DNA of 64,000 nt from Hyposmocoma kahamanoa (GCF_003589595.1 NW_020653200.1:2029751-2093750); one strand, 5' to 3'. Positions 54,001-56,117 are shown, numbered from the stretch's first letter. Numbers and translations: made by a program. Notes: a model not told the origin generated them from the sequence alone.

Positions 54001-55678
54001 TGAGGTACCAACCGCCTGCACACGACACCGCGTCGACATGGTGGCTGATGTAAGGTCTTCTCTCAGTGTGCTGCTACAAAACGTCAAAAAGACGTTTTTG
54101 ATGCAGATAGGCAATCACATGTTACGAATATTCGACTACTAGGTATCTAAACAAGTTTAATTTAGCCATTATTTTGTAGTGTCTTATCACAGTTATGCCT
54201 AATATCTATAGAAGTGAAGTAGCCTATTTATTATGTAATCCTTGCTGTGACGAACGGCTTATTGAAAGCTTTCTTTTTAGAACGACGTTAACGGATAAAT
54301 CTCTAGTATTTACGGCAAAATTAAAATGAAGTTTCAGCAGGGATGCTAATTAAATGCAATATCGTGTGTTTCAAGCAATTGGTATTTATTATATTGCGAT
54401 AGAATTATGCCTTCTCTTGTATCGCTCCGCATAGCAGCCACTATGTCATCGCGCGCACCCACACCGGGCAGGGATAGCACCTAAATCTGCTATTGGGACA
54501 CATTGGCAGAACGGAACGCACTAGCATTACACGACGTAAGCACATCGTATACAGCGTCACACCTTTTTGATCATTAGAAGGCGATGCACTATATCCACTG
54601 CATCGTTTAATGTATTCACAGGCTGTAAATTTTTCTTTCTTCGCTTTGTTATCGTTAACAACTTGTCACTTTGGAATAGAAACTATTTCTCGGATCTAAA
54701 CGGCGTAATTTTTTTTCAAGCAAATCCTTAAAAAAACAAATAAGTATAGTATATACGATGTGGTTTGGAACAAACAACTTTGGTTTGTTTGTTAGATTTG
54801 AAAAATAGTTTCAATTCCAATGTGTAATAATGGCGATAACCTAAGAACTCGATATGAACTAGTCACTTCTTGATTGATAAAAGAGAAATTAATTTAAATT
54901 TTTCATTATCCAATTTTTAATTTATATTTCTTTCATTAGGATCAAAACTACAAAAATAAAGTACATTTAAAGAGCACATTAGCACAATTTCGGGTCACCA
55001 AATGTAATAACCGCGAGATTAAGCTTAATTTCAAACAATCACGCAAAATATTTGGCTTATGTAGAAAAAATCAACTTGCTTTATTATTTATATACTTATT
55101 TCTCTTCTCCCGTCAAAGGCTTTGAATAGAACGACTATTGCCATTGACCTATTTTATATCTTTTGTTCCGCGTACTGTATAATCAAGATGTAAAATTTTG
55201 TAATAAAGCTTCTACAGCTTCTACAGCGGCACTACCGCTAAGGCCATGTAACCACCTTGATAGAAAACGGACGCGTGCGCGTAAGTCACCATGAACTGAT
55301 AGAATCAATAACCAAACAATGTATTCAATTTGCAGCAGGAAACACAACGACGGCAAGCGGTACCGTCACCACGTGTCAGCTGACTGCAACACGGTGGCAT
55401 CAATCGACTCGTCGTCGTCGGAGTCACGCAGCGGGCTCAACCGGTACTACCGCCAAGCGTGGGAGGAGCTCCACGAGGCCAGTCAGCACGGCCACCGCCG
55501 CCACGACAGGGAGGCTCCCAAGGATGGCTCGGAGCTAGTAGTCTCCGACGTGTACCCGTCCGCGCACCCTGGCCGGGACAAGCGGCGACACCATCACCAC
55601 CACCATCACCGCGAGCCGAGATATCCCCCCGTAGTACACGCGCCGAGGGCTCACCACAACCACAAACCTAGATATTGA
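2987..55678 (+). CDS. fw: furrowed-like selectin/sushi-lectin receptor (11 exons, 835 aa)
   Basis: Eleven exons join with matching phases at every junction: 2987-3032, 24637-24825, 38268-38480, 43157-43589, 47892-48100, 48476-48652, 48781-48960, 49873-50052, 50276-50607, 52834-53039, 55336-55678 (2508 nt including stop). Domains: signal peptide 1-20; CCP1 22-78; FTP/F5-8C-like lectin 80-221; C-type lectin 230-362; CCP2 368-421; CCP3 426-481; CCP4 486-541; Thr/Pro stalk 543-653; transmembrane helix about 694-720; His-rich tail 721-835. Every junction has GT/AG ends. This is the layout of Drosophila furrowed, a cell-surface selectin-like protein reported to stabilise Frizzled in planar cell polarity and needed for eye and bristle development. 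From memory the fly protein has about ten CCPs; I find four. The start is supported by ACCATGG context and the signal peptide. Orthology is inferred from architecture. Confidence 0.88.
3033..3954. other. fw intron 1, first part
   Basis: AT-rich intron sequence; no exon, RNA gene or clear element seen. Confidence 0.5.
3955..4158 (+). repeat. tRNA-derived SINE, copy A1 (degraded)
   Basis: This matches the better preserved copies at 11761-11987 and 46152-46347: a decayed tRNA-like head (ACCATGCTGG region), then GGCCTACATTTATTTCTCTC, CCATGGCACCCGCGA and CCTAGTGCGGGGCTA. The Pol III box B is damaged here. Confidence 0.75.
4160..4265. repeat. Rearranged dispersed repeat (family also at 29400, 34610, 54745)
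   Basis: The first half (ATCGCGATTGTTACATAAAG) is the reverse complement of part of the copy at 29400-29585. The second half (ACCATGGGATCTGTAAAGGG) is in the same orientation as that copy. The fragment is therefore an internally inverted version of the family. Confidence 0.5.
4266..7964. other. fw intron 1, unannotated stretch
   Basis: No supported gene. A GC-richer patch at about 4395-4640 stands out from AT-rich DNA and could be regulatory. A short (TA) run lies near 4951-4964. The open frames here (for example 5770-6021 and 7192-7428) show no domain and no splice context. Confidence 0.45.
7965..8180. repeat. GATGCA/TGCATC motif cluster
   Basis: A stretch of about 200 bp is packed with GATGCA and its reverse TGCATC, usually next to CGCG-rich runs (GCGATGCAATCGCGC and variants), including a perfect TGCATCGATGCA. 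The motifs occur in both orientations with irregular spacing, so it is more like a decayed foldback element than a tandem satellite. Confidence 0.5.
8181..9948. other. fw intron 1, mostly unannotated
   Basis: No gene seen. A 31-bp direct duplication sits at about 9013-9072 (unit with AACTTGTAACAAGATATTCA). Confidence 0.45.
9013..9072. repeat. Tandem duplication, two ~31-bp units
   Basis: CGGAACTTGTAACAAGATAT plus TCAG(G/T)ATCGT occurs twice in direct succession with almost no divergence, indicating a recent duplication. Confidence 0.8.
9949..10000. ncRNA. Short near-perfect hairpin (miRNA-precursor-like, unproven)
   Basis: Arms 9949-9970 and 9979-10000 are 22 nt each with a single mismatch, closed by the 8-nt loop TAATTAAT. 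The outer flanks can pair a little further (TAGTA with TACTA). The size fits a microRNA stem, but a MITE fragment is equally possible. Confidence 0.3.
10001..10529. other. fw intron 1, no gene seen
   Basis: AT-rich intron sequence without recognised features. Confidence 0.4.
10530..10685 (-). repeat. SINE-like repeat family B, copy 1 (partial)
   Basis: Matches the family found in full at 19809-20105, read on the minus strand: GAGCTCCTTGTGAAAG-type head, GGTGGCAGTACTTCC region, then TTACAGGCACATGGGACTT-like core. The 3' A-tail half is missing. Confidence 0.75.
10686..11399. other. fw intron 1, no gene seen
   Basis: Nothing recognised; the minus-strand open frame at 11165-11398 has no domain. 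Confidence 0.4.
11400..11650 (+). pseudogene. Non-LTR retrotransposon ORF2 C-terminal relic
   Basis: With a stop and a shift tolerated, the plus strand reads EKYEQLAEEVW, then a segment ending GAPHFATADVVPRTL, TESIVNLGLP and AVIIRTTSIVRR. This resembles the tail following the reverse transcriptase in insect non-LTR elements (the block ending in IQKAVI...IVRKFL). The clade is not certain. Confidence 0.42.
11761..11987 (-). repeat. tRNA-derived SINE, copy A2 (best preserved)
   Basis: On the minus strand it begins GCCTCCGTGGCCGAACGGTT (box A-like) with box B GGTTCGATTCC about 45 nt later. It continues through GTATGGCCTAC and CCATGGCACCCGCGACAC to a tail of (ATTT)n. This is a standard tRNA-derived SINE layout with an AT-rich 3' tail. 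Confidence 0.88.
12091..12373 (-). repeat. SINE-like repeat family B, copy 2
   Basis: Minus-strand copy with the A-rich tail at the low-coordinate end, the GTGCGCCTGGTG and TCTGAGGGGCACTGCCACTG segments, and the head AGAGCTTCTTGTGAAAGAGC near 12360. Partly deleted inside. Confidence 0.82.
12575..12847 (+). repeat. SINE-like repeat family B, copy 3
   Basis: Plus-strand copy: AGTACTGCCACCTTCCTATT, TGAAATTACAGGTACATGGG, CCCCTCAGATCTTTGCGATT, GTTATGGACAGGC, and an ATTATAAAAAA tail. It faces copy 2 head to head across about 200 bp. Confidence 0.88.
12848..14446. other. fw intron 1 with a GC-rich island at 13380-13520
   Basis: The island is strongly GC- and CpG-rich against AT-rich flanks. It contains a 33-codon ORF starting at 13383 (MAQPQARRCTSARAAAADL...) ending at TAG 13482-13484. 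It may be an alternative promoter or enhancer; no splice donor fits it to fw clearly. The rest shows no gene. Confidence 0.4.
14447..14615. mobile_element. Short TIR element with tRNA-like core, copy 1
   Basis: A perfect 12-bp inverted repeat, AATACAAAGATC (14455-14466) and GATCTTTGTATT (14591-14602), encloses a tRNA-like stretch (GGCTTAGTTGGTATAGCG and TCGGTTCGAATCC). Flanks outside the repeat also match the copy at 30885-31306. See that entry. Confidence 0.6.
14616..17067. other. fw intron 1, no gene seen
   Basis: Overlapping open frames on both strands at 14996-15295 show no domain or splice context. Nothing else recognised. Confidence 0.4.
17068..17345 (+). repeat. SINE-like repeat family B, copy 4
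   Basis: Near full-length plus-strand copy from AGCAGTAGTGCTTCTTGTGA to GACTTGTTCGTCCCGTAAAA. Confidence 0.88.
17346..19162. other. fw intron 1; unidentified minus-strand ORFs
   Basis: Two minus-strand open frames, 18160-17939 (73 aa) and 18478-18266 (70 aa), look more protein-like than average, but I recognise neither. An ACAAG(T/C)GCTTAATTC... segment occurs in both, pointing to an internal duplication. A decayed mobile element is my best guess; a small gene cannot be excluded. Confidence 0.3.
19180..19400. repeat. Minisatellite-like CAGTAGTTCTGT repeats in both orientations
   Basis: CAGTAGTTCTGT and its complement ACAGAACTACTG recur about six times in alternating orientation, some fused to a palindrome (GTTCTGTTAACAGAAC near 19212). 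On the minus strand this keeps an 86-codon frame open with repeated PVVL-T-RY peptides, probably a by-product. Confidence 0.7.
19809..20105 (+). repeat. SINE-like repeat family B, copy 5 (near full length)
   Basis: Best reference copy: head AACAGTAGAGCTCCTTGTGA, then GCCGCCAAGCAGTAATG, GAAATTACAGGCACATGGGA, GCGATTAAAAGCTCTGAATG, and tail TAGTATTATAAAAAAAA. No tRNA-like boxes; an A-rich tail suggests LINE-driven copying. Confidence 0.9.
20106..21030. other. fw intron 1 with GC-rich patch at ~20760-20960
   Basis: The patch has several CGCG sites and CACGTG-like cores. It may be regulatory for fw or for the nested antisense gene; no exon is supported. Confidence 0.35.
21031..21324. repeat. Large palindrome, ~106-bp near-perfect arms
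   Basis: The left arm (21031-21140) and right arm (21219-21324) are almost exact reverse complements, sharing CGGAAAGCTTTTTAAATAAT, GCACCCCTCATGGAAGAATG and TGCTCCATTAGATACAGAAA. The 78-bp spacer itself holds a weaker inverted repeat (TTCTTGTAACTGTC). It is either a very young foldback MITE or a long-hairpin RNA locus. Confidence 0.92.
21325..21956. other. Region 3' of the nested antisense gene
   Basis: A minus-strand AATAAA lies at 21897-21892, about 60 nt past the stop of the nested gene, and is a likely polyadenylation signal. A minus-strand 112-codon open frame (21730-21392) has no recognised domain. Confidence 0.5.
21892..21897 (-). terminator. Polyadenylation signal AATAAA for nested gene
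   Basis: AATAAA on the minus strand, 60 nt after the TAA of the nested gene. Position fits; cleavage site not shown. Confidence 0.55.
21957..22181 (-). CDS. Nested gene exon 3 (TM4, C-terminal tail)
   Basis: Preceded by a strong acceptor (CTTTCTTGCAG). Encodes ILVKITLNIILVVLMIVDFL and onward through a KHDKKEHYR turn to a polar tail ending IVDNVS and TAA. Confidence 0.72.
   Translation of the reverse strand: MLVKITLNIILVVLMIVDFLLTPLLLKHDKKEHYRSINDFLNTSNTVLRVSEFSRLNDSSGHFSDFTMIVDNVS
21957..23748 (-). CDS. Nested antisense gene: four-pass membrane protein, 188 aa, unknown family
   Basis: Three minus-strand exons join in phase 0: 23748-23545 (68 aa), 22977-22840 (46 aa), 22181-21957 (74 aa plus stop). 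Splice sites: CAG|GTGGGT, TTGCCAG|GTATAT, CAG|GTATAA, TTCTTGCAG|ATATTG. Four hydrophobic segments: about 4-26 (LALIIIRLLSLVALTIMLLV), 41-63 (GLIVTYVISHVGLAFAV), 67-88 (VYLVVLGFILFGINA) and 115-140 (LNIILVVLMIVDFLLTPLLL). The loop after the third is charged; the C-terminal tail of about 48 residues is polar and Ser/Asn-rich. It lacks the W-GLW-C-C signature of claudins and the CCG of tetraspanins. The gene lies wholly inside fw intron 1 on the opposite strand. I do not recognise the family; a small tetraspan of the plasma membrane is inference. The ATG context (ATTATGG) is acceptable. Confidence 0.72.
22840..22977 (-). CDS. Nested gene exon 2 (TM3 and charged loop)
   Basis: 46 codons from VYLVVLGFILFG to LDVRFQ, between TTGCCAG and CAG|GTATAA. 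Its coding frame differs from the longest open frame at this place, which is a shadow. The acceptor's pyrimidine tract is weak. Confidence 0.7.
23088..23173. repeat. Tandem duplication, two ~42-bp units
   Basis: CTTGCAACGACCATAAATGT followed by GACTAAAAATCAT occurs twice back to back, in the first intron of the nested gene. Confidence 0.85.
23301..23540 (+). repeat. SINE-like repeat family B, copy 6, at nested-gene splice donor
   Basis: From AACAGTAGAGCTCCATG to the tail TAGTATCATAAAAAAAA; a block before the tail is deleted. Its A-tail ends about 4 bp from the donor of nested-gene exon 1. Confidence 0.87.
23545..23748 (-). CDS. Nested gene exon 1 (TM1, TM2)
   Basis: Starts MGYPLALIII and ends ...KCEAFIFQ, then CAG|GTGGGT. 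Encodes the first two hydrophobic segments. Frame and donor agree with exon 2. The intron begins almost directly with the reverse complement of the A-tail of repeat family B copy 6. Confidence 0.72.
23749..24636. other. 5' flank of nested gene and end of fw intron 1
   Basis: Two short related repeats, at about 24205-24245 and 24290-24352 (TTATAAAA(C/G)T(T/G)ACACTGGC, GTGGCCGCCAT), also occur at 40030-40090. The stretch would hold the promoter of the nested minus-strand gene; no TATA box is obvious. Confidence 0.45.
24637..24825 (+). CDS. fw: fw exon 2: CCP/sushi domain 1
   Basis: Encodes residues 16-78. CCP signature from KCPFPGAP through SVATYECELGFELLG, RRICGDDGRW to IPFCG, with the four cysteines and the Trp in place. 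Acceptor TTTGTTGTAG, donor G|GTAAGT, phase 1 on both sides, as is usual for exons that each encode one CCP. Confidence 0.93.
24826..25080. other. fw intron 2, start
   Basis: No feature recognised. Confidence 0.4.
25081..25780. mobile_element. Non-autonomous element with ends AAACCGACnTC...GAnGTCGGTT
   Basis: The left end AAAAACCGACCTCAAAA is the reverse complement of the right end TTTTTTGATGTCGGTT. Near the right end are CCAACAAAAAAAGAATCATG, AAAATCGGTTCAC and GAATTGAGAACCTCCTCCTT, which I know as a very common lepidopteran dispersed repeat. No coding capacity. A fragment of the family lies at 45905-46030. Confidence 0.7.
25781..26608. other. fw intron 2, no gene seen
   Basis: AT-rich; no supported feature. 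Confidence 0.4.
26609..26809 (-). repeat. SINE-like repeat family B, copy 7
   Basis: Minus-strand copy, tail TTATAAAAAAAA at the low end, GTGCGCCTGGTGGTAAGCGA, head half missing. Confidence 0.85.
26810..27634. other. fw intron 2, no gene seen
   Basis: A small GC-richer patch lies at about 26940-27050. Two overlapping plus-strand open frames at 27277-27538 have no domain. Confidence 0.4.
27635..28278. mobile_element. Nested foldback element, ~640 bp
   Basis: Outer arms: CACTTATCGACAC ... TTAGAAAAAGCTTTA (27635-27680) pair with TAAAGCTTTTTCTA ... GTGTCGACAAGTG (28233-28278). Inner arms: CACACAGAGAGAGCGGGTGC (from about 27700) pair with CGAGCCCGCTCTCTGTGTGT (about 28131-28151). A third pair joins AATTATACTCCGTCTAACCA (about 27797) with TGGTTGCACGGAGTATAGTT (about 27985). 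The arms are imperfect, so the element is older than the palindrome at 21031. Confidence 0.8.
28279..28926. other. fw intron 2, no gene seen
   Basis: AT-rich; no supported feature. Confidence 0.4.
28927..29141 (+). repeat. SINE-like repeat family B, copy 8
   Basis: Plus-strand 3' two thirds, from GGAAGGGCAAGGGTGCTTGTG to CATTATAAAAAC. Confidence 0.85.
29195..29330 (+). mobile_element. 3' end fragment of the Penelope-like element
   Basis: CTAATTAATATGTTTCAATT, ATTTGTAAAACAATGTGGCG and TAAATTGGAATGTTTCTTT match the stretch just after the Penelope-like coding relic (32998-33125) almost base for base. This is therefore the 3' untranslated end of a second, heavily truncated copy. Confidence 0.72.
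29400..29585. repeat. Dispersed repeat family C, best copy
   Basis: GACCATGGGACCTGTAAAGG, a short inverted repeat of TTTGTTTGTTTGG and AAAACAAACAAAT, then CGCGATTTAAATCCGG and CTATGTGTAACAATCGCGAA. Related sequence occurs at 4160-4265, 34610-34790 and 54745-54860. Likely the 3' part of a LINE or SINE. Confidence 0.6.
29586..30778. other. fw intron 2, no gene seen
   Basis: AT-rich with a (TA) run at about 29740-29775. Open frames at 30009-30481 show no domain. Confidence 0.4.
30779..30840. repeat. SINE-A head fragment forming an inverted repeat
   Basis: GCCTCCGTGGCCGAAC, the head of the tRNA-derived SINE, is followed within 30 bp by CCGTTCGGACACTGAGGTAG, an inverted copy. Two SINE heads are joined in opposite orientation. 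Confidence 0.6.
30885..31306. mobile_element. TIR element with tRNA-like segments, copy 2
   Basis: The left end, ATAATTATTAATACAAAGAT plus CGAACAC, equals the reverse complement of the right end of copy 1 (14578-14605) over about 27 bp. The right end GATCTTTGTATTGGGTT matches the left end of copy 1. Inside are tRNA-like pieces: a minus-strand TGACTTGCATAGCGCGGTC with GCAGGTTCAAGTCC, and a CTCTGGCACTGAGCTACAGG segment. No protein coding seen. Confidence 0.6.
31314..31359. repeat. Perfect 18-bp hairpin, 10-nt loop
   Basis: GCGACCACGCTATACGGC (31314-31331) and GCCGTATAGCGTGGTCGC (31342-31359) are exact reverse complements. Confidence 0.95.
31371..31386. repeat. 16-bp perfect palindrome
   Basis: CTATCTCTAGAGATAG, between the hairpin at 31314 and the foldback at 31386. 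Confidence 0.95.
31386..31487. mobile_element. Foldback MITE, CGACAGGG...ACATAAAGCG family, copy 1
   Basis: GCACGACAGGGAGCGACTTG ... ACATAAAGCG pairs with TTTTATGTCGCGCCCTGTCA. Same family as 55879-55992, 55998-56117 and 57841-58236. Confidence 0.78.
31488..32332. other. fw intron 2; GC-rich patch 31920-32060
   Basis: The patch contrasts with AT-rich flanks and keeps two overlapping plus-strand frames open (31852-32087). Neither has a recognised domain. Regulatory or repeat-derived; unresolved. Confidence 0.35.
32333..32990 (+). pseudogene. Penelope-like element relic: RT tail and GIY-YIG endonuclease
   Basis: Plus-strand frames give RRPAILPYVRGVINKIGKVL, then (after a shift) KPLRKISQFLRPVKCPV. 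These match the segment that links the reverse transcriptase to the C-terminal GIY-YIG nuclease in Penelope-like retroelements. A further frame gives GVYKL, then directly NKSAVCEYVMDKHTHSMKFD, LPRMLRERIEIKKHPN and FNRENGF. The catalytic GIY-YIG core that normally lies between GVY and the SAVAEH-type motif is almost entirely deleted. At least two frameshifts make it inactive. The 3' flank recurs at 29195-29330. Confidence 0.78.
32991..33427. other. Penelope-like 3' UTR and flank
   Basis: 32998-33125 is shared with 29195-29330 (CTAATTAATATGTTT, TAAATTGGAATGTTTCTTTA). The rest shows no gene. Confidence 0.55.
33428..34200 (-). pseudogene. LINE ORF2 C-terminal relic with 3' end
   Basis: The minus strand reads LYTRFYNKIPENILRLSFHK, FKTYIKSILIEKSYYKIEE and YVLDKEVWK (about 33790-33635). 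This is the FYNKIP...FK..VK..L..KAYY pattern found at the very end of many insect non-LTR ORF2 proteins. The 3' end carries GGAATAAATGATTATTTGGC and TTTGACTTTGATG, typical of a LINE tail. Upstream minus-strand coding up to about 34200 is probably the same element. Confidence 0.6.
34201..37615. other. fw intron 2, mostly unannotated
   Basis: Repeat family C recurs at about 34610-34790. GAGTACACTATT is repeated near 34333 and 34353. No exon or RNA gene is supported in the remainder. Confidence 0.4.
37620..37865 (-). pseudogene. LINE ORF2 C-terminal relic
   Basis: The minus strand reads WHHVRSFLEPVRCGMVSLL, then LRYDMGFFKKRVNTTLKG. This resembles the RSFLPRTARLWNSLP...Y.L..FKRRVNR.LKG ending of jockey-like retrotransposon ORF2. 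No intact frame. Confidence 0.48.
37866..38267. other. fw intron 2, end
   Basis: Ends in a strong acceptor, TTTTTTTTCGACAG. No other feature. Confidence 0.5.
38268..38480 (+). CDS. fw: fw exon 3: FTP lectin domain, first half
   Basis: Residues 79-149. NVAAGKAPMQAST, ALDGSTSAVFSPETCT and VPWWYVNLLEPYMVQLVRL match the FTP (fucolectin/tachylectin-4/pentraxin-1) fold, a galactose-binding-like lectin module. The PCCG at the exon end is conserved in the family. Phase 1 to phase 1, donor G|GTAAGC. Confidence 0.92.
38617..38869 (+). repeat. SINE-like repeat family B, copy 9
   Basis: Plus strand, AGCAGTAGAGCTCCTCGTGA to TTGATATCATAAAAAA, with an internal deletion after GCCGCC. Confidence 0.87.
38870..40233. 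other. fw intron 3, no gene seen
   Basis: A 10-bp inverted repeat GTTATGATCA/TGATCATAAC lies at about 39192-39230. A copy of the repeat also seen at 24205-24352 lies at 40030-40090. Confidence 0.4.
40234..40735. promoter_or_regulatory. GC-rich island in fw intron 3
   Basis: About 500 bp of CpG-rich sequence in AT-rich intron. At 40633-40669 it is interrupted by an AT-rich stretch with intron-like features (CTAAT, pyrimidine run, CTACAG), after which GC-rich sequence resumes. This suggests exon-intron-exon structure of an internal promoter transcript, but no frame joins convincingly to fw. Could also be an enhancer. Confidence 0.38.
40736..43156. other. fw intron 3, remainder
   Basis: An (AAT)n microsatellite lies at 41460-41481. 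No gene. Ends with acceptor TTTTTATCTCTTGCAG. Confidence 0.45.
43157..43589 (+). CDS. fw: fw exon 4: FTP second half and start of C-type lectin
   Basis: Residues 150-293. VVRVGNNRPDLGTNPICNRF and LSICEAFVY complete the FTP domain. The C-type lectin domain starts at Cys230 (RCPQF), then GKCYVFYDRQPTSFREALAF and CRARGGTLVSESN. Ends CAT AG|GTGAGC, phase 2. Confidence 0.93.
45905..46030. repeat. Fragment of the AAACCGAC-ended element
   Basis: TTTTTAACCGACTTAAAAAA, then GGTTCTGAATTTGAATGTAT and GATTCTTTTTTGTTGGAAAT are the reverse complement of the right end of the element at 25081-25780. Confidence 0.65.
46152..46347 (-). repeat. tRNA-derived SINE, copy A3
   Basis: Minus strand: GCCTCCGTGGTTGAGCC head, box B GGTTCGATTCCC, GGCCTACATTTATTT, CCATGGCACCCGCGACAC, tail (TTA)n. 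The head has a small rearrangement around the anticodon arm. Confidence 0.87.
47892..48100 (+). CDS. fw: fw exon 5: C-type lectin domain, second half
   Basis: Residues 294-363. SQYWMGAVRDPQDPLNWKWV is the WIGL-like core, followed by EGGDVIVSFWNAPGGSEECV and WLWAVTDCKTRLNYICQ, with the C-terminal cysteines conserved. The EPN/QPD and WND sugar/calcium motifs of mannose- or galactose-binding lectins are absent: NAPGG and WAVTD stand in their places. Donor A|GTAAGT, phase 1. Confidence 0.93.
48101..48475. other. fw intron 5
   Basis: Ordinary intron with acceptor CTCTTCCTCAACAG. No other feature. Confidence 0.7.
48476..48652 (+). CDS. fw: fw exon 6: CCP/sushi domain 2
   Basis: Residues 364-422. 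ACGRPEQPPNSTMV, VEYSCDEGHLLVG, RTCLDTGFYDEFPPVC. N-glycosylation sequon NST at Asn376. Phase 1 on both sides. The usual Trp before the last cysteine is replaced by Phe/Tyr. Confidence 0.93.
48781..48960 (+). CDS. fw: fw exon 7: CCP/sushi domain 3
   Basis: Residues 423-482. VCGYPADVLHGRYKLINGSV, VQYSCDDGYEMVGRARLVC, DERWNGPPPRC. Sequon NGS at Asn441. Acceptor TTCTTTCTAG, donor G|GTGAGC. Confidence 0.94.
48961..49872. other. fw intron 7 with a decayed exon copy
   Basis: Contains the exon-9-like relic at 49595-49680 (separate entry). Otherwise ordinary intron. Confidence 0.7.
49595..49680 (+). pseudogene. Decayed duplicate of part of fw exon 9 (stalk)
   Basis: 86 bp align with 50475-50561 of exon 9: TAGAAG(C/T)TACGAA(T/C)GTCC, then GTACGAGAGGCCC(A/G)AA and CAACCGTTA, GCGCAA(C/G)AGTCGCC. 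A one-base deletion (11 versus 12 nt between GTCC and GTACGAG) breaks the frame; afterwards the exon 9 frame stays open and reads YERPKWKPTVIDAQQSP. No good splice sites flank it. The copy lies upstream of exon 8, so it is not a simple neighbour tandem of exon 9. Confidence 0.85.
49873..50052 (+). CDS. fw: fw exon 8: CCP/sushi domain 4
   Basis: Residues 483-542. VVQCEPPAQIPNGRVAL, AEYACARGYILHGAPRIACL, GLWDNPAPHC. Sequon NAS at Asn502. Acceptor GGTTGTTGCAG fixed by frame; a second AG eight bases on would break it. Confidence 0.94.
50276..50607 (+). CDS. fw: fw exon 9: Thr/Pro-rich stalk
   Basis: Residues 543-653. Low-complexity TTSTTATPPLTTFPPTTLPP, then Arg/Pro/Ser-rich sequence with a short internal repeat (RSYERPTTK, KTYERPERK). 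Likely an O-glycosylated mucin-like spacer between the CCPs and the membrane. Of two adjacent CAG acceptors only the first keeps frame. Ends CAG|GTATGG, phase 0. Retention of the following intron would add VWDYFAQ and a stop at 50629-50631. Confidence 0.88.
50608..52833. other. fw intron 9
   Basis: Holds the BEL/Pao relic at 51420-51990; the rest is AT-rich with no exon seen. No additional CCP exon was found here. Confidence 0.5.
51420..51990 (-). pseudogene. BEL/Pao-type retrotransposon integrase tail, relic
   Basis: The minus strand reads KETNVPPMKWRLGRTQKLYP, GVDNITRVADIFTGRGTIRR and AVRRLCALP. This follows the NLPPL-W-LGR...PG-DG--RVV-VKT--G...RP--KLC-LP pattern at the C-terminal end of BEL/Pao integrases. 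Further upstream coding is broken by stops. No LTR found. Confidence 0.65.
52834..53039 (+). CDS. fw: fw exon 10: juxtamembrane and transmembrane helix
   Basis: Residues 654-721. A Gly/Ser-rich linker is followed by IGAVVALGAFGALVFLVAII and TTIVILV (about 694-720), then basic RR as stop-transfer. Phase 0 in, phase 2 out, donor AG|GTGAGT. Confidence 0.92.
53821..53980 (+). CDS. Candidate alternative terminal exon of fw
   Basis: A GC-rich block begins right after a plausible acceptor (CCTTGTTCCTATAG). Joined to exon 10 in phase 2 it reads SGGQKRAPPAVRELPSRW, continues through ALPFPDQQVGRREI and RAHRHAHRAG to HFSNPL and TGA. That would give a 53-residue tail, basic and His-rich like the main tail. 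It cannot be a cassette exon: the only inner donor (CAG|GTGGGG) would shift exon 11. Base composition resembles the fw exons more than the intron. A repeat or CpG-rich enhancer is the alternative. Confidence 0.35.
54745..54860. repeat. Dispersed repeat family C copy
   Basis: TTTGGTTTGTTTGTTAGATT, GAAAAATAGTTTCAATTCCA and GATAACCTAAGAACTCGATA match 29490-29585. Confidence 0.6.
55336..55678 (+). CDS. fw: fw exon 11: cytoplasmic tail and stop
   Basis: Residues 722-835. Contains RYRHHVSADCNTVASIDSSS, GLNRYYRQAWEELHEA, GSELVVSDVYPS, then seven His in a row at 807-813 (55589-55609, mixed CAC and CAT codons), and ends HNHKPRY then TGA. Acceptor is a tandem CAGCAG (55333-55338), both sites in frame. 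Ser-rich and Tyr residues offer possible phosphorylation sites; function of the His-rich end is unknown. Confidence 0.92.
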
Positions 55679-55723
55679 AGGACAAAATTTATCCCTTTAA
55701 GTATAACAGCGTTCAAAAAACCA

Positions 55724-55729
55724 ATTAAA
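55724..55729 (+). terminator. Possible fw polyadenylation signal (ATTAAA)
   Basis: ATTAAA lies 46 nt after the stop. It is a common variant signal, but a longer 3' UTR is equally possible. Confidence 0.3.
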
Positions 55730-55878
55730 TATGTTTAAATAATATTTTCAACTTGGTACGTAAAATCAAGTGTTCCTTCTACGAATATTACTTGTTAATT
55801 TTTAACAGTTTATGTAATAACAAAAAACACTGCACTTCTGATTTGTACGGCACCTTCCATCAAATTTGGGACAACTAT

Positions 55879-55992
55879 GGGCTAGCATGATAGGAAGCGA
55901 CTAGCGCGACAGCGACATAAAGCGCGAGATGCTGCTTTTCTCGCATAGAGATCTCGCGCTTTATGTCGAGTCGCTCCTTATCGTGCTAGCCC
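55879..55992. mobile_element. Foldback MITE, copy 2
   Basis: GGGCTAGCATGATAGGAAGC ... GACATAAAGCGCGAGAT pairs with ATCTCGCGCTTTATGTCGAG ... TCGTGCTAGCCC across a loop of about 20 bp. Arms about 45-50 bp, near perfect. Confidence 0.88.
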
Positions 55993-55997
55993 TACTG

Positions 55998-56117
55998 CAG
56001 TGCTAAGACAACAAGGCGCGACTTACGCGAGAAGCGACATACAAATGCGAGAACAATATCCCACGCTTTTGTGTCGCTTATCGTGCAAAGCATGCGCTGT
56101 CGTGCTGGCGCTGCTGT
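55998..56117. mobile_element. Foldback MITE, copy 3
   Basis: Directly beside copy 2: AAGGCGCGACTTACGCGAGA with GCGACATACAAATGCGAGA faces CCACGCTTTTGTGTCGC and GCGCTGTCGTGCTGGCGC. Less perfect than copy 2. Confidence 0.75.

Larger units (their letters stand above)
53040..55335. other. fw intron 10
   Basis: Contains a GC-rich candidate alternative last exon (53821-53980) and a repeat family C copy at about 54745-54860. No other feature. Confidence 0.5.

Noticed and set aside
55589..55609. Seven His as a vector tag or contamination
   Set aside because: Mixed codons, embedded in a native His-rich exon with intact splice acceptor.
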